A stretch of 64,000 nucleotides of DNA, taken from NCBI GenBank assembly GCA_963840925.1, contig CAWJAY010000046.1, positions 186,001 to 250,000 on the forward strand. Direction: 5' to 3'. The notes beneath the pieces were generated by a model. It ran no database searches. It was given only the letters and a program-made list of their open reading frames with translations, and was not told the origin of the DNA. The DNA is from DATAOG01 sp963840925 (lineage in GTDB: Bacteria > Pseudomonadota > Alphaproteobacteria > Geminicoccales > Geminicoccaceae). Shown piece after piece: positions 9,640-17,802 of the stretch; the stretch's first letter is position 1, and each line of letters begins with the position of its first letter. The position numbers were made by a program, and so were the translations under genes.

Positions 9640-10660
9640 GTGCTTCGACCGCCGGCTGCTGCTGCGTGATGCCATGGATGCCGCCGCCGCCGTGGATCAG
9701 GTCGCTGGCGTCGACCTGGACCACCCGGCGATCCGGAAAGGCGGCCGCGAGCGCCTTGTAGGCGGGATTGTCCATCGCGGTGTCGAACATCGGCATGATC
9801 ACGGCGCCGTTGGCCAGGTAGAAGTTGACATAGGAGGCCGCGATCCGGCTGCCGTCGGCGCGCAGCTGGACGGCCGGCTGCTCGATCTCGATCACCTCGA
9901 CGGTCCGGCCCCGGGCATCGGGCTCGGCGCGCAGACGCGCCAAGTTGCCCTGCAGGATGGCGTGATCGGGATCAGCCGGGTCGCGACAGACGAGGGCCAG
10001 GACGACGCCCGGGCGCGCGAAGCAGGCGAGATTGTCGATGTGGCCGCCGGTCCGATCGCCGGTCAGGCCCTGCTCGAGCCAGATGACCTTGACGATGCCC
10101 AGATGGTCGGCGAGCGCGGCCTCGATCTCGGCGCGCCCAAGGCCGGGATTGCGCTTGGGATCGAGCACCGAGGCCGCGCACACGAGGCAAGTGCCCTCGC
10201 CATCGACGTGCACCGCGCCGCCCTCGAGCACGATCGGCGCGACGAAGCGCGGCACCTTCAGCCGCTCGCAGATCGCCTCGGCCAGGCGCGCGTCCTTGGT
10301 ATGGCTCGGCGCCGACCCGCCATAGCCGTTGAAGCGCCAGTCGATTCCGGCGAGCTGGCCCTGCTGATCGACGACGAAGCTCGGCCCGGTGTCGCGGGTC
10401 CAGGAATCGTCGTAGTCGAGCGGCAGGACCGAGATCCCCTGACCGCAGTGCAGCGAGGCCTCGGCGGTGAGATCGGGTCGGGCGATCATCGTGACCGGCT
10501 CGAACTGCGCGATCGCCTGGGCGACCTCGGCATAGGCCTGGCGGGCCGCGGCCATGCGCTCGCCCCAGAGCTCGTCCCGACACGGCCAGGCCATCCAGCA
10601 ACGCTCGTGCCGCGCCGCTTCGGGCGGCATGGCAAAGCCCTGTTCGCGGGGTGTGCTCAC
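9632..10660 (-). CDS. Agmatine deiminase family protein, catalytic Cys replaced by Gly
   Basis: Guanidino-group-modifying family (agmatine or peptidyl-arginine deiminase, PF04371), 342 residues. The GTG at 10660 gives the usual beginning (STPREQGFAMPPEAARHERC) and has a GAGGG ribosome-binding site. Family motifs are present: SWTRDTGPSFVV, NGYGG, LEGGAVHVDGEG and GHIDNLACF. The C-terminal catalytic motif, normally GGGNIHCITQQ, reads GGGGIHGITQQQP. The codon at 9671-9673 on the minus strand is GGC in place of TGC. Without the nucleophilic Cys, normal hydrolysis should fail, so the protein is either inactive, altered in function, or affected by a base error. Flanking bases are clean. Confidence 0.85.
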   Translation of the reverse strand: MSTPREQGFAMPPEAARHERCWMAWPCRDELWGERMAAARQAYAEVAQAIAQFEPVTMIARPDLTAEASLHCGQGISVLPLDYDDSWTRDTGPSFVVDQQGQLAGIDWRFNGYGGSAPSHTKDARLAEAICERLKVPRFVAPIVLEGGAVHVDGEGTCLVCAASVLDPKRNPGLGRAEIEAALADHLGIVKVIWLEQGLTGDRTGGHIDNLACFARPGVVLALVCRDPADPDHAILQGNLARLRAEPDARGRTVEVIEIEQPAVQLRADGSRIAASYVNFYLANGAVIMPMFDTAMDNPAYKALAAAFPDRRVVQVDASDLIHGGGGIHGITQQQPAVEAPS

Positions 10661-10871
10661 GCGTGCCCTCGATCCGGTTGACCCGACCGGAACAGTACCG
10701 GCGCCGGCCCACGCTGCGCAACCTCGGGGCCGACCGCGCAGGGCGGGCGCGGCTGGTGGTCGCGCCGTGGCTCGGTTGCGAGCGCGGAAATTCCCGCCGC
10801 TCCCCTTCTCGATGCCGGCGCCAGCGGCTATCGTCGGCGCCAGGATCGGACCGGCATTCGAGGAGAGCAAG

Positions 10872-11339
10872 GTGACCAGCAGGATCGAGCAACGGCTGGC
10901 GCAGCAGAAGCTCGAGCTGCCCGAGGCGCCGGCACCCCCAGGCAACTACGTGCCGCACACGATCAGCGGCAAGCTCCTGTTCGTGGCGGGTCAACTGCCG
11001 TTTCGCGGTGGCCAGGTGGCGATCACCGGCCGGCTCGGGGCTGAGGTGAATGGGGCAGAGGGTCAGGAGGCGGCGCGGCTGTGCGCGCTCAACCTTCTGG
11101 CCCAGGCCAAGGCCGCCTGCGGCGGCGAGCTCGACCGGCTCGGCCGCTGCCTGAAGCTCGGCGGCTACGTCGCCTGCACGCCCGAGTTCAGCGCTCATCC
11201 CGAGGTTGTCAACGGCGCATCCGATCTGATCGTTCAGGTCATGGGCGAGGCCGGGCGTCATGCGCGCTTTGCAGTCGGTTGCACGAGCCTGCCGCGCAAT
11301 GCTGCGGTCGAGGTCGAGGCGATCTTTGAGCTCGCCTGA
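10872..11339 (+). CDS. RidA family protein
   Basis: A 155-residue YjgF/RidA protein of the longer subgroup. Members hydrolyse reactive enamines or imines, or act on related small molecules. It shows GNYVPHTISGKLLFVAGQLP, GQEAARLCALNLLAQAKAA and the C-terminal SLPRNAAVEVEAIFEL with the conserved Arg. The GTG at 10872 has GGAGAGCAAG upstream. It is divergent from the deiminase gene with 211 bases between. The acyltransferase gene starts inside its last codons, so the two are probably co-translated. Confidence 0.85.
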   Translation: MTSRIEQRLAQQKLELPEAPAPPGNYVPHTISGKLLFVAGQLPFRGGQVAITGRLGAEVNGAEGQEAARLCALNLLAQAKAACGGELDRLGRCLKLGGYVACTPEFSAHPEVVNGASDLIVQVMGEAGRHARFAVGCTSLPRNAAVEVEAIFELA

Positions 11340-12516
11340 GCCCCTAGGGGCAGTTGCCGCCGGCCCGCTCGAGGTCAAGCTCGTCCAGGGCATCGAGCAG
11401 CTCGACGCCGCCGGCTGGGACGCCTGCGCCGGCGCCGACCAGCCGTTCCTCAGCCATGCCTTCCTCCGCTCGCTGGAAGCGAGCGGCTCGGCCTGCCGCG
11501 CGACCGGCTGGCTGCCGCTGCACGTCGTGGTCGAGGCCGGCGGACGGCTGCTCGGCTGCGCGCCGATGTACCTGAAGAGCCACTCCTACGGCGAGTACGT
11601 GTTCGATTGGGGTTGGGCGAATGCCTATGAGCGGGCCGGGGGGCGCTACTATCCAAAGCTGCAGGTGGCGGTGCCGTTCACGCCGGTGCCGGGACCGCGC
11701 CTGCTGCTGGCGCCGGGCGCCGGGCCGGAGGTGCGCTCCGCGCTGGCGCAGGGCCTGGTCGGCGCAGCGGAGCAGCTCGGCGTCTCATCGCTGCACGTAA
11801 CATTTTGTGAGCGCCCGGAGTGGGACGTGCTCGCGGACGAAGGCCTGCTCAAACGCCAGGGCGTGCAGTACCACTGGCACAACCGCGGCTATCGGAGCTT
11901 CGACGACTTCCTCGGCACGCTCAAGAGCAGCAAGCGCAAGACCATCCGCAAGGAGCGCGCCCGGATCGCCGAGCAGGGGCTGGCGCTCGAGATCCTGACC
12001 GATGGGGCGCTGACGCCCGCGATCTGGGACACTTTCTACCCGTTCTATCGATCGACCGTGGACCACCGCTGGGGCGGCGCCTATCTGCGCAAGGCCTTTT
12101 TCCGCCGGCTCGGCGAAACCATGGCGGATCGGGTGGTGCTGGTCATGGCCCGGCACGGCGGGCGCTACGTCGGCGGCGCCCTCAACCTGCTCGGCGGCGA
12201 CACCCTCTACGGGCGGATCTGGGGCTGCCGGCAGCAGTTCGAGTTTCTCCATTTCGAGGCCTGCTACTACCAGGCGATCGACTTCGCGATCGCCCGTGGC
12301 CTAGCCCGGGTCGAAGCCGGCGCGCAAGGGCCGCACAAGCTCCAGCGGGGCTACGAGCCGGTCCCGACCTACAGCGCGCATTGGATCCGGGACCTGGGTT
12401 TCCGGGATGCGGTCGAGCGATTTCTCGCCGAAGAACGCCTTGAGATGAGCTGCGAAACGGAGCAACTCCGCAAACTGCTACCGTATCGGCACGAGCAAGG
12501 ATGCCCGGTTGGCTAA
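11326..12516 (+). CDS. DUF482 / FemAB-like GNAT acyltransferase
   Basis: A 396-residue protein of the DUF482 group (PF04339), a double-GNAT fold related to FemAB-type peptidoglycan acyltransferases. I recognise the pattern FLSHAFLRSLEASG near the N-terminus, PMYLKSHSYGEYVFDWGWA, YYPKLQVAVPFTPVPG, SSKRKTIRKERARI, HRWGGAYLRKAFF and GAQGPHKLQRGYEP. These follow family members closely. The start is taken as TTG at 11326, which overlaps ridA by 14 bases and follows GAGG. An upstream start would lie deeper in ridA. The substrate is unknown. Confidence 0.8.
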   Translation: MSSPEPLGAVAAGPLEVKLVQGIEQLDAAGWDACAGADQPFLSHAFLRSLEASGSACRATGWLPLHVVVEAGGRLLGCAPMYLKSHSYGEYVFDWGWANAYERAGGRYYPKLQVAVPFTPVPGPRLLLAPGAGPEVRSALAQGLVGAAEQLGVSSLHVTFCERPEWDVLADEGLLKRQGVQYHWHNRGYRSFDDFLGTLKSSKRKTIRKERARIAEQGLALEILTDGALTPAIWDTFYPFYRSTVDHRWGGAYLRKAFFRRLGETMADRVVLVMARHGGRYVGGALNLLGGDTLYGRIWGCRQQFEFLHFEACYYQAIDFAIARGLARVEAGAQGPHKLQRGYEPVPTYSAHWIRDLGFRDAVERFLAEERLEMSCETEQLRKLLPYRHEQGCPVG

Positions 12517-12658
12517 TCGCAGATGACGCAAAGGGCCGACAACAGCCAATCACACCATTTTTCGCGCTGATTCGGTATTGCACATCCCTCCACTCCGCTA
12601 CATCTTTGGGATGAGGGGGCCTTGCCGAGTGGTTGGCTCCGGTGACAGCAGCGGGGTG

Positions 12659-12832
12659 TCAGCGGTGGACGTCCTTGAAATCATCAGGATTTTGTCCTGC
12701 TCCAGCGCGGATGACTCGGTCAAAGACCGCATGCGCGTACAATTTGAGCGGCCGCCCGTCGGGGTCAAAGAAGACGATATTATAACGCTTCGCAAAGAAG
12801 TATTCTATGTGCTCCCTAAAAGCACCTCGTTG
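12659..12832 (-). pseudogene. Fragment resembling the C-terminus of a VOC/glyoxalase-type protein
   Basis: Read on the minus strand, 57 codons without a start codon give EHIEYFFAKRYNIVFFDPDG followed by RPLKLYAHAVFDRVI and a stop at 12659. The FFDPDGRPLKLY pattern is that of the last strand of vicinal-oxygen-chelate proteins. A stop codon lies directly upstream at 12833-12835. A weaker opposite-strand frame (12578-12862) covers the same DNA. I take the minus-strand reading as a gene remnant in an AT-richer patch. Confidence 0.4.
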
Positions 12833-12881
12833 CTAAGCATTGAAGCGGGAGAAGAACATTAAAGTTGTCTACCAGGCGAGA

Positions 12882-13050
12882 TCACCACGAGCCAGCCTTC
12901 ACATGCCGCATCGCAAAGTCCACGATCTCGACTACGAACTCCTGATGGAGCCTCATCAGGTCAACATCTTAAATTGTTACGATCTCTCCGTGGAACCATT
13001 GACCTTGCGGGAGGCGTCCCTGGACAAGCCGGCCATGAGGATTCGAGCCA
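12882..13050 (-). pseudogene. Degraded minus-strand coding remnant, unrecognised
   Basis: A protein-like minus-strand reading (PQGQWFHGEIVTI, stop, then DVDLMRLHQEFVVEIVDFAM and RHVKAGSW, stop) with one in-frame TAA at 12969-12971 and no clear start. I do not recognise the family. It sits between the VOC-like fragment and the E3-type toxin and fits a decaying accessory stretch. The rest of 12517-13200 shows no convincing intact gene. Confidence 0.3.
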
Positions 13051-13200
13051 AGTCACCCGCGGGTAATCACCGGGGAGCGTGTTGAGCCAACTCCCGGACC
13101 CCACCTATGCTTGCCCGTGAACCGTCATCGCGGGAGTTCGTCGGGCCAGCGGACGGGGCGCCGTCCACCGCCGCGGCGATTGCCGGCGTTCCCCGACGCG

Positions 13201-13410
13201 ATGCCGGCAAAGCCGAAGACTCCGGTGCGAGGCGGAGGTGGGTCAAGATCCCGTTGGAAGGATGGTAAGGGCAGGATCTACGAATGGGACAGCAGGCACG
13301 GAACGGTCGAGGTCTACGACAAGACCGGGAAACGACATCGCGGCGAGTTCGATCCGGTCAGCGGCAAGCGGCTCAGGCCGGCCGATCCCCGAAGGCGCGT
13401 CGAGCCGTGA
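13201..13410 (+). CDS. Stand-alone colicin E3/cloacin-type 16S rRNase toxin domain
   Basis: A 69-residue basic protein that is almost only the cytotoxic domain of colicin E3-type ribonucleases, which cleave 16S rRNA in the decoding site. It has a Gly-rich lead (RGGGGSRSRWKDGKG), then IYEWDSRHGTVEVYDKTG, GEFDPVSGKRL and ADPRRRVEP. By comparison with the colicin E3 motif WDSQHGELE, the catalytic Asp, His and second Glu are all kept, and the final Arg is covered by ADPRRR. No receptor or translocation domain is present. The ATG at 13201 is chosen because it precedes the domain closely; an in-frame TTG at 13111 would add 30 low-complexity residues. The stop overlaps the next start (GTGA), which couples it to the likely immunity gene. 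Confidence 0.75.
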   Translation: MPAKPKTPVRGGGGSRSRWKDGKGRIYEWDSRHGTVEVYDKTGKRHRGEFDPVSGKRLRPADPRRRVEP

Positions 13411-13667
13411 GCAGCGCGCCTGAGGAACGTCTTGTGCAAAGGTTTGTGTTGCAGGGCTTCGATCGGACCACGGAGGAGCTGAAGGTCGAACTGCATCTGG
13501 AGCCGGTGCCGATGGATAAGCTCCGGTCGCTGTTCGAGGTCGGCGACGATCCCGAGATGTGCGACGCCTACCCGGTGGATGCCGTCAAAGCGGGCGCCCT
13601 CGCGCCGCTGGTGACCGAGCCCATCGACATCGAAAGGTACGACTTCTTCCTGCAACGCTACGTGTAG
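13407..13667 (+). CDS. Probable immunity protein for the E3-type toxin (DUF7683-like)
   Basis: An 86-residue acidic protein (RFVLQGFDRTTEELKVELHL, LRSLFEVGDDPEMCDAYPVD, EPIDIERYDFFLQRYV). The start GTG at 13407 overlaps the toxin stop by four bases, the usual arrangement for a toxin and its immunity protein. The acidic composition against a basic toxin supports direct binding, as in E3/ImmE3. The sequence differs from ImmE3 and recalls DUF7683 proteins; that name is from memory. No other function is suggested. Confidence 0.6.
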   Translation: MSSAPEERLVQRFVLQGFDRTTEELKVELHLEPVPMDKLRSLFEVGDDPEMCDAYPVDAVKAGALAPLVTEPIDIERYDFFLQRYV

Positions 13668-13689
13668 ACGCGCCGGCGGGAAGGTTGCC

Positions 13690-13956
13690 CCGGCGTGAGG
13701 TCGGCACCGGCGGCTTTGCTCCTGGGGCTTTGGCGCCGCGCAGCATGCCTTCGACGCTCAGATTCCTCATCGACATCGGGCCAATGGATGCCGCGGTCGC
13801 GGCCGGCCACCTCCCAACGCGCGTGCTGGTCTGGAGTGGCATTGTACAACCGCGGGCACCCCTACAGCGGGGTGACGATCCTACGGCCGTCCTTCAGCAC
13901 GACAACCCAGATCCTGCTCGCTGCACTGAACGTCCGTGATCTCAGCGTCCGGTCAT
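13690..13956 (-). pseudogene. DUF2442 gene remnant (frameshifts and a stop)
   Basis: Minus-strand segments in changing frames rebuild a DUF2442 protein: EITDVQCSEQDL, then VVVLKDGRRIVTPL, a TAG, then CPRLYNATPDQHARWEVAG and RDRGIHWPDVDEE, then a frame change to LSVEGMLRGAKAPG. DUF2442 proteins have the same order (LKDGR, PRLL-ATPEQR-NW, GIHWPDIDEDLSVEGLL). Two frameshifts and one stop inside 270 bases mark it as broken. DUF2442 genes often sit beside DUF4160 as small accessory pairs; no DUF4160 is seen here. Confidence 0.6.
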
Positions 13957-14042
13957 CGATCGCCAATATACTTACCATTCCTCCAACAGCTGCTCCCGAT
14001 GTATCTGAGGACCGTCGGCATCGGTATCGGTTGGGCCAGAAC

Positions 14043-15068
14043 TTACGACAAAATTCGCGCCATAGCGCGCAACGCGGTGTCGATGTCGGCTCGGGTGACG
14101 TCGAGGTGGGTGACCGCGCGCATGCGGCGCTGGTCGTAGCCGCCGATCAGGACGCCCTGCTCGCGCAGCGCGGTCGAGACGTCGGCGGCGCTCAGGCGGC
14201 CCTCGACCTCGAACCAGACGATGTTGGTCTCGACGCTCGCGGGGTCGAGGGCCACGCCCCGGATCTCGGCGAGGCCCTCGGCAAGGTGCCGGGCGTTGGC
14301 GTGGTCCTCGGCCAGGCGGTCGACGTGGTGATCGAGCGCGTAGACGCAGGCGGCCGCGATGATCCCGGCCTGGCGCATCGCGCCGCCGATCTGCTGCTTG
14401 ACCCGCCAGGCCTCGTGGACGAAGTCCCTGGTGCCCGCGAGCACGGCGCCGACCGGCGCGCCCAGGCCCTTGGAGAAATCGATCCACAACGAGTCGAACG
14501 GCGCCGCGTATTCGGCAGCCGAAGTGCCGCTCGCGACCACCGCGTTCATCAGCCTGGCACCGTCCATGTGGCAGGCGAGCCCATGCTCCTTCGCGACCCC
14601 GGTCACCGCCTCGATCTGATGCAGCGGCCAGACCGCGCCGCCGCCGACGTTGGTCGTGTTCTCGACTTCGAGCAGCCGCGAGCGTGGCGCATGCCGAAAG
14701 GCCGGCGAATGGATCGCGGCCCGCACCTGCTCGGCGGTGAACATGCCGCGCGCGCCTTCGAGCCCGCGCAGCATGACGCCGGCCAGCGCCGCCGGCCCAC
14801 CGGATTCGGCGAAGATCGGATGCGCGCTCGCCGCGAGAATGATCTCGTCGCCCTGGCGGCAGTGGACCCGGGCCGCGATCTGGTTGCACATCGTGCCGGA
14901 CGGCAGATAGACCGCGGCCTCCTTGCCGAGCAGGTCGGCGACCCGCGCGCAGAGCGCGTTGACGGAGGGATCGAGCATCGCCTGCTCGTCGCCGACCTCG
15001 GCGTCGGCGATCGCCCGGCGCATGCCGGGCGTGGGCTTCGTGCGGGTGTCGCTGTAGAGGTCGATCAT
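14043..15068 (-). CDS. ltaE: Low-specificity L-threonine aldolase (beta-eliminating lyase family)
   Basis: PLP-dependent aldolase of 341 residues that cleaves threonine or allo-threonine to glycine and acetaldehyde. It begins MIDLYSDTRTKPTPGMRRAI and has YLPSGTMCNQIA, the cofactor-contact region HMDGARLMNA and the Schiff-base Lys in DFSKGLGAPVGAVL. The ATG at 15068 overlaps the stop of the molybdopterin oxidoreductase gene (ATGA), so they are translationally coupled. Related beta-hydroxy-amino-acid aldolases are possible. Confidence 0.88.
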   Translation of the reverse strand: MIDLYSDTRTKPTPGMRRAIADAEVGDEQAMLDPSVNALCARVADLLGKEAAVYLPSGTMCNQIAARVHCRQGDEIILAASAHPIFAESGGPAALAGVMLRGLEGARGMFTAEQVRAAIHSPAFRHAPRSRLLEVENTTNVGGGAVWPLHQIEAVTGVAKEHGLACHMDGARLMNAVVASGTSAAEYAAPFDSLWIDFSKGLGAPVGAVLAGTRDFVHEAWRVKQQIGGAMRQAGIIAAACVYALDHHVDRLAEDHANARHLAEGLAEIRGVALDPASVETNIVWFEVEGRLSAADVSTALREQGVLIGGYDQRRMRAVTHLDVTRADIDTALRAMARILS

Positions 15069-17170
15069 GCCGACACCAGCTCTTGATGCCGGACCGGGGC
15101 CGCGGCAGCCACCGGCTCCGGGCGCAGCCAGACCGCGGTATCGTGGAACACAGCACCACCGCCCGGCGGTGCGGCCTCGGCGCTGATCAGCGCGTTGATG
15201 CCGATCCCCTCCTCGAAGGCGGCATTCGGCCAGATGCTCTCGACCACCAGCACGCCTGGCTGCTGGCCGTCCTTGAGCTCGGCGTGCACGACCACGATGC
15301 CGCGCTCGTTGCCGAGCCGGACCCGGTCGCCCGGGCCGATCCCGAGTCTGGCCGCATCCTCGGGATGGATCAGCACGGTCGGCCGGCCCTCGCGCCGCTT
15401 CGAGGTCGGCATCTCGGTGAAGCTCGTGTTCAGGTAGTTGCGCGCCGGCGCCGCGACCAGCCGGAACGGTCGCGCCGCGTCGGTCTCGTCGATGATCGCG
15501 AAGTGGTCCGGCAGCTTCGGCATGCGGGCATGGTCGCGCCCCTGCAGCGACCAGTCCGGCTTGAACTGGAATTTTCCCGACCGCGTCGGGAAGCCGTTCA
15601 GGTGATGGGCGGTCGCGTAGTCGGGCAGGGCATCGTAGCCGCCCGCGGCATCGACGGTCGCGGCATCGGGCCAGCCCGAGCGCTGGAGCAGATCGTCGAT
15701 CAGCTGCCATTCGGTCATCTCGAAGCCCGGATGGGCCGGCGCGCCGAGCCGCCTGGCCAGCTCGCAGATCACGAAGTGGTTGGTCCGGCAAAGGGCGTAG
15801 GGCTCGAAGAGCTTGCGCGCGATCTGGATCCGGGTGTGGCCGGACGCCTGGTAGATGTCATCGTGCTCCAAAAACATCGTCGCCGGCAGCACGATGTCGG
15901 CCACCAGCGCGGTCTCGGTCATGAACTGCTCGTGGACGCAGACGAACAGATCCTCGCGCGCGAAGCCCTGATGGACCTTTTTCAGCTCGGGCGCGACGCA
16001 CATCGGATTGGTGTTCTGGATCAACAGCGCAGTGACCGGCGGACCGTCGCCTAGATCCCGCCGGTCGCCGAGCAGGATCGGGCCGATCCGGGATTGATCG
16101 AGCAGGCGAACCCCGCGGTCGATCCTATCCCAGCCCTCGATCAGCGTCTTGTCCCAGTGATAGAGATCGCCCTGATTGTAGAGGGCGCCGCCGCCCTCGT
16201 ATTGGAACGCGCCGGTCACGATCGGCAGGCAGGAGGCCGCGTGCATGTTGGCGGCACCATTGCGCGAGCGCGTGAAGCCGAAGCCGAGCCGCAGGTAGGA
16301 CCGCCTGGTGGCACCGTAGAGTTTCGCGAACTCCTCGATCGCGGCGACCGGCAGGCCGGTGATCCGGGCGGCCCATTCCGGCGTCCGCGTCAAAAGATGC
16401 GCTTCTGCCGCCTGCCAGTCGTCGGCGTAGCGCTCGAGATAGGCGCGATCGGCGTAGCCGTCGCGGAACAGGACGTGCATCACGGCGCAGGCGAGCGCGC
16501 CGTCGGTACCGGGGCGCAGCGCCAAGTGCACGTCCGCCTGCTCCGCGGTGCCGGTCCGGTACGGGTCGATCACGACCAGCTTTGCACCGCGCGCCTTGCG
16601 GGCCCGGGCCACGTGGGTCATCACGTTGACCTGGGTGTTGACCGGGTTGGTGCCCCAGATCACGATCAGGTCGGAGTGCACCATCTCCTCGCCGGTCACG
16701 CCCCAGCGGTTGCCGTAACCGGCGCGCCAGCCGGCATCCGACAGCGTTACGCAGATCGTGGTGTGCCAGCCGGAATAGCGCATGACGTGGCGCAGGCGAT
16801 TGATGCCGTCGCGCTGCACGATGCCCATGGTGCCGGCGTAGAAGTAGGGCCAGACGGCCTCGCTGCCGTGCCGCTGGACCGCGCGCGTCAGTTGCTCGGC
16901 AACCTCGTCGAGGGCTTCGTCCCAGCCGATCGGCGCGAATTCTCCGGACCCCTTCGGCCCGACCCGGCGCAGCGGCCGACTCAGCCGGTCCGGGTGATGG
17001 AAGCGCTCGTGGTAGCGCGCGACCTTGGCGCAGATCACGCCCGCGGTGTAGGGATTGCGGTGGGAGCCCCGCACCTTGCCGAGCCGGCCACCATCCAGCC
17101 GCTCGACCTCGAGCGCGCAGACGCTCGGGCAATCGTGCGGGCAGACGGAGGGCAGGAATTCACTGGCCAT
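15065..17170 (-). CDS. Molybdopterin-dependent oxidoreductase with [4Fe-4S] site
   Basis: A 701-residue protein of the DMSO reductase/formate dehydrogenase family. The N-terminal iron-sulfur motif is CPHDCPSVC with the distal Cys in GVICAKV. The molybdopterin core (VIWGTNPVNTQVNV, PGTDGALACAVMH) and the C-terminal dinucleotide-binding domain (LNTSFTEMPTSKRREG, VLIHPEDAARLGIGPGDRVRL) are complete. There is no Tat signal, so it should be cytoplasmic. It belongs to the group annotated as molybdopterin oxidoreductases of unknown substrate. No electron-transfer or membrane subunit lies nearby; the coupled downstream gene is threonine aldolase. Confidence 0.85.
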   Translation of the reverse strand: MASEFLPSVCPHDCPSVCALEVERLDGGRLGKVRGSHRNPYTAGVICAKVARYHERFHHPDRLSRPLRRVGPKGSGEFAPIGWDEALDEVAEQLTRAVQRHGSEAVWPYFYAGTMGIVQRDGINRLRHVMRYSGWHTTICVTLSDAGWRAGYGNRWGVTGEEMVHSDLIVIWGTNPVNTQVNVMTHVARARKARGAKLVVIDPYRTGTAEQADVHLALRPGTDGALACAVMHVLFRDGYADRAYLERYADDWQAAEAHLLTRTPEWAARITGLPVAAIEEFAKLYGATRRSYLRLGFGFTRSRNGAANMHAASCLPIVTGAFQYEGGGALYNQGDLYHWDKTLIEGWDRIDRGVRLLDQSRIGPILLGDRRDLGDGPPVTALLIQNTNPMCVAPELKKVHQGFAREDLFVCVHEQFMTETALVADIVLPATMFLEHDDIYQASGHTRIQIARKLFEPYALCRTNHFVICELARRLGAPAHPGFEMTEWQLIDDLLQRSGWPDAATVDAAGGYDALPDYATAHHLNGFPTRSGKFQFKPDWSLQGRDHARMPKLPDHFAIIDETDAARPFRLVAAPARNYLNTSFTEMPTSKRREGRPTVLIHPEDAARLGIGPGDRVRLGNERGIVVVHAELKDGQQPGVLVVESIWPNAAFEEGIGINALISAEAAPPGGGAVFHDTAVWLRPEPVAAAAPVRHQELVSA

Positions 17171-17270
17171 GACGCTTCCTTCGACGGACGGCGGTCGACG
17201 TCATCATAGCCGCCGGAGCCGACCTGACCAGGGCCTGCGCGCAGCGCTCGGCAGGAACTCCGGGAGAACG

Positions 17271-17789
17271 TTGGGCCAGCCGGATAGTTCGTTGCTCGCT
17301 CGCAGCTTCCCTCCGATAGCCGACGCGACCGCGCGCGTCCTGATCCTGGGCTCGATGCCGGGCCAGGCGTCCTTGCGCGCGCGCCAGTACTATGCCCATC
17401 CGCGGAACCAGTTCTGGCCGATCGTCGGGAACCTGCTCGGCTTCGATCCTGCCGCCGCCTACGAGACGCGCCTCGCGTCGCTGCGCGCGGCCGAGGTCGC
17501 ACTCTGGGACGTCCTGAAGTCCTGCATCCGCGAGACCAGCCTCGATTCCGCGATCGTTCCGTCCTCGGTCGTGCCGAACGACTTTGCCGAGTTCCTTGCG
17601 GCGCACCCGCGCATCGGGCGGATCTGCTTCAATGGCGGCGGCGCCGAGAGGCTGTACATGAGACACGTCCGGTCGCATCTGGTCGTCGATCCGGAGATCG
17701 TTCATCTGCGGCTGCCGTCCACGAGCCCGGCGCATGCGGCGCTGCCGTTCGCCGCGAAGCTCACGGCCTGGCGTGCGGTCGTGCCGTGA
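17271..17789 (+). CDS. DNA-deoxyinosine (hypoxanthine) glycosylase
   Basis: Uracil-DNA glycosylase superfamily protein of the hypoxanthine-specific branch. It removes deaminated adenine from DNA. The order SFPPIADATARVLILGSMPG, LRARQYYAHPRNQFW, ALWDVLKSC...S.DSAI and LPSTSPAHA is diagnostic for this group. I use the TTG at 17271 (GGGAGA upstream), giving 172 residues, the usual family length. A TTG at 17292 is also possible. It is divergent from the molybdopterin gene, about 100 bases apart. Confidence 0.8.
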   Translation: MGQPDSSLLARSFPPIADATARVLILGSMPGQASLRARQYYAHPRNQFWPIVGNLLGFDPAAAYETRLASLRAAEVALWDVLKSCIRETSLDSAIVPSSVVPNDFAEFLAAHPRIGRICFNGGGAERLYMRHVRSHLVVDPEIVHLRLPSTSPAHAALPFAAKLTAWRAVVP

Positions 17790-17802
17790 GCCGGTCACGC
17801 CC

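Noticed and set aside
12619..12660. GCCGAGTGGTTGG looked like the start of a Ser/Leu tRNA.
   Set aside because: No matching acceptor stem, anticodon arm or T arm follows.
12578..12862. Plus-strand 94-codon frame in the accessory patch.
   Set aside because: The opposite strand gives a better protein-like reading (FFDPDGRPLKLY), and the plus frame has no ribosome-binding site or family pattern.
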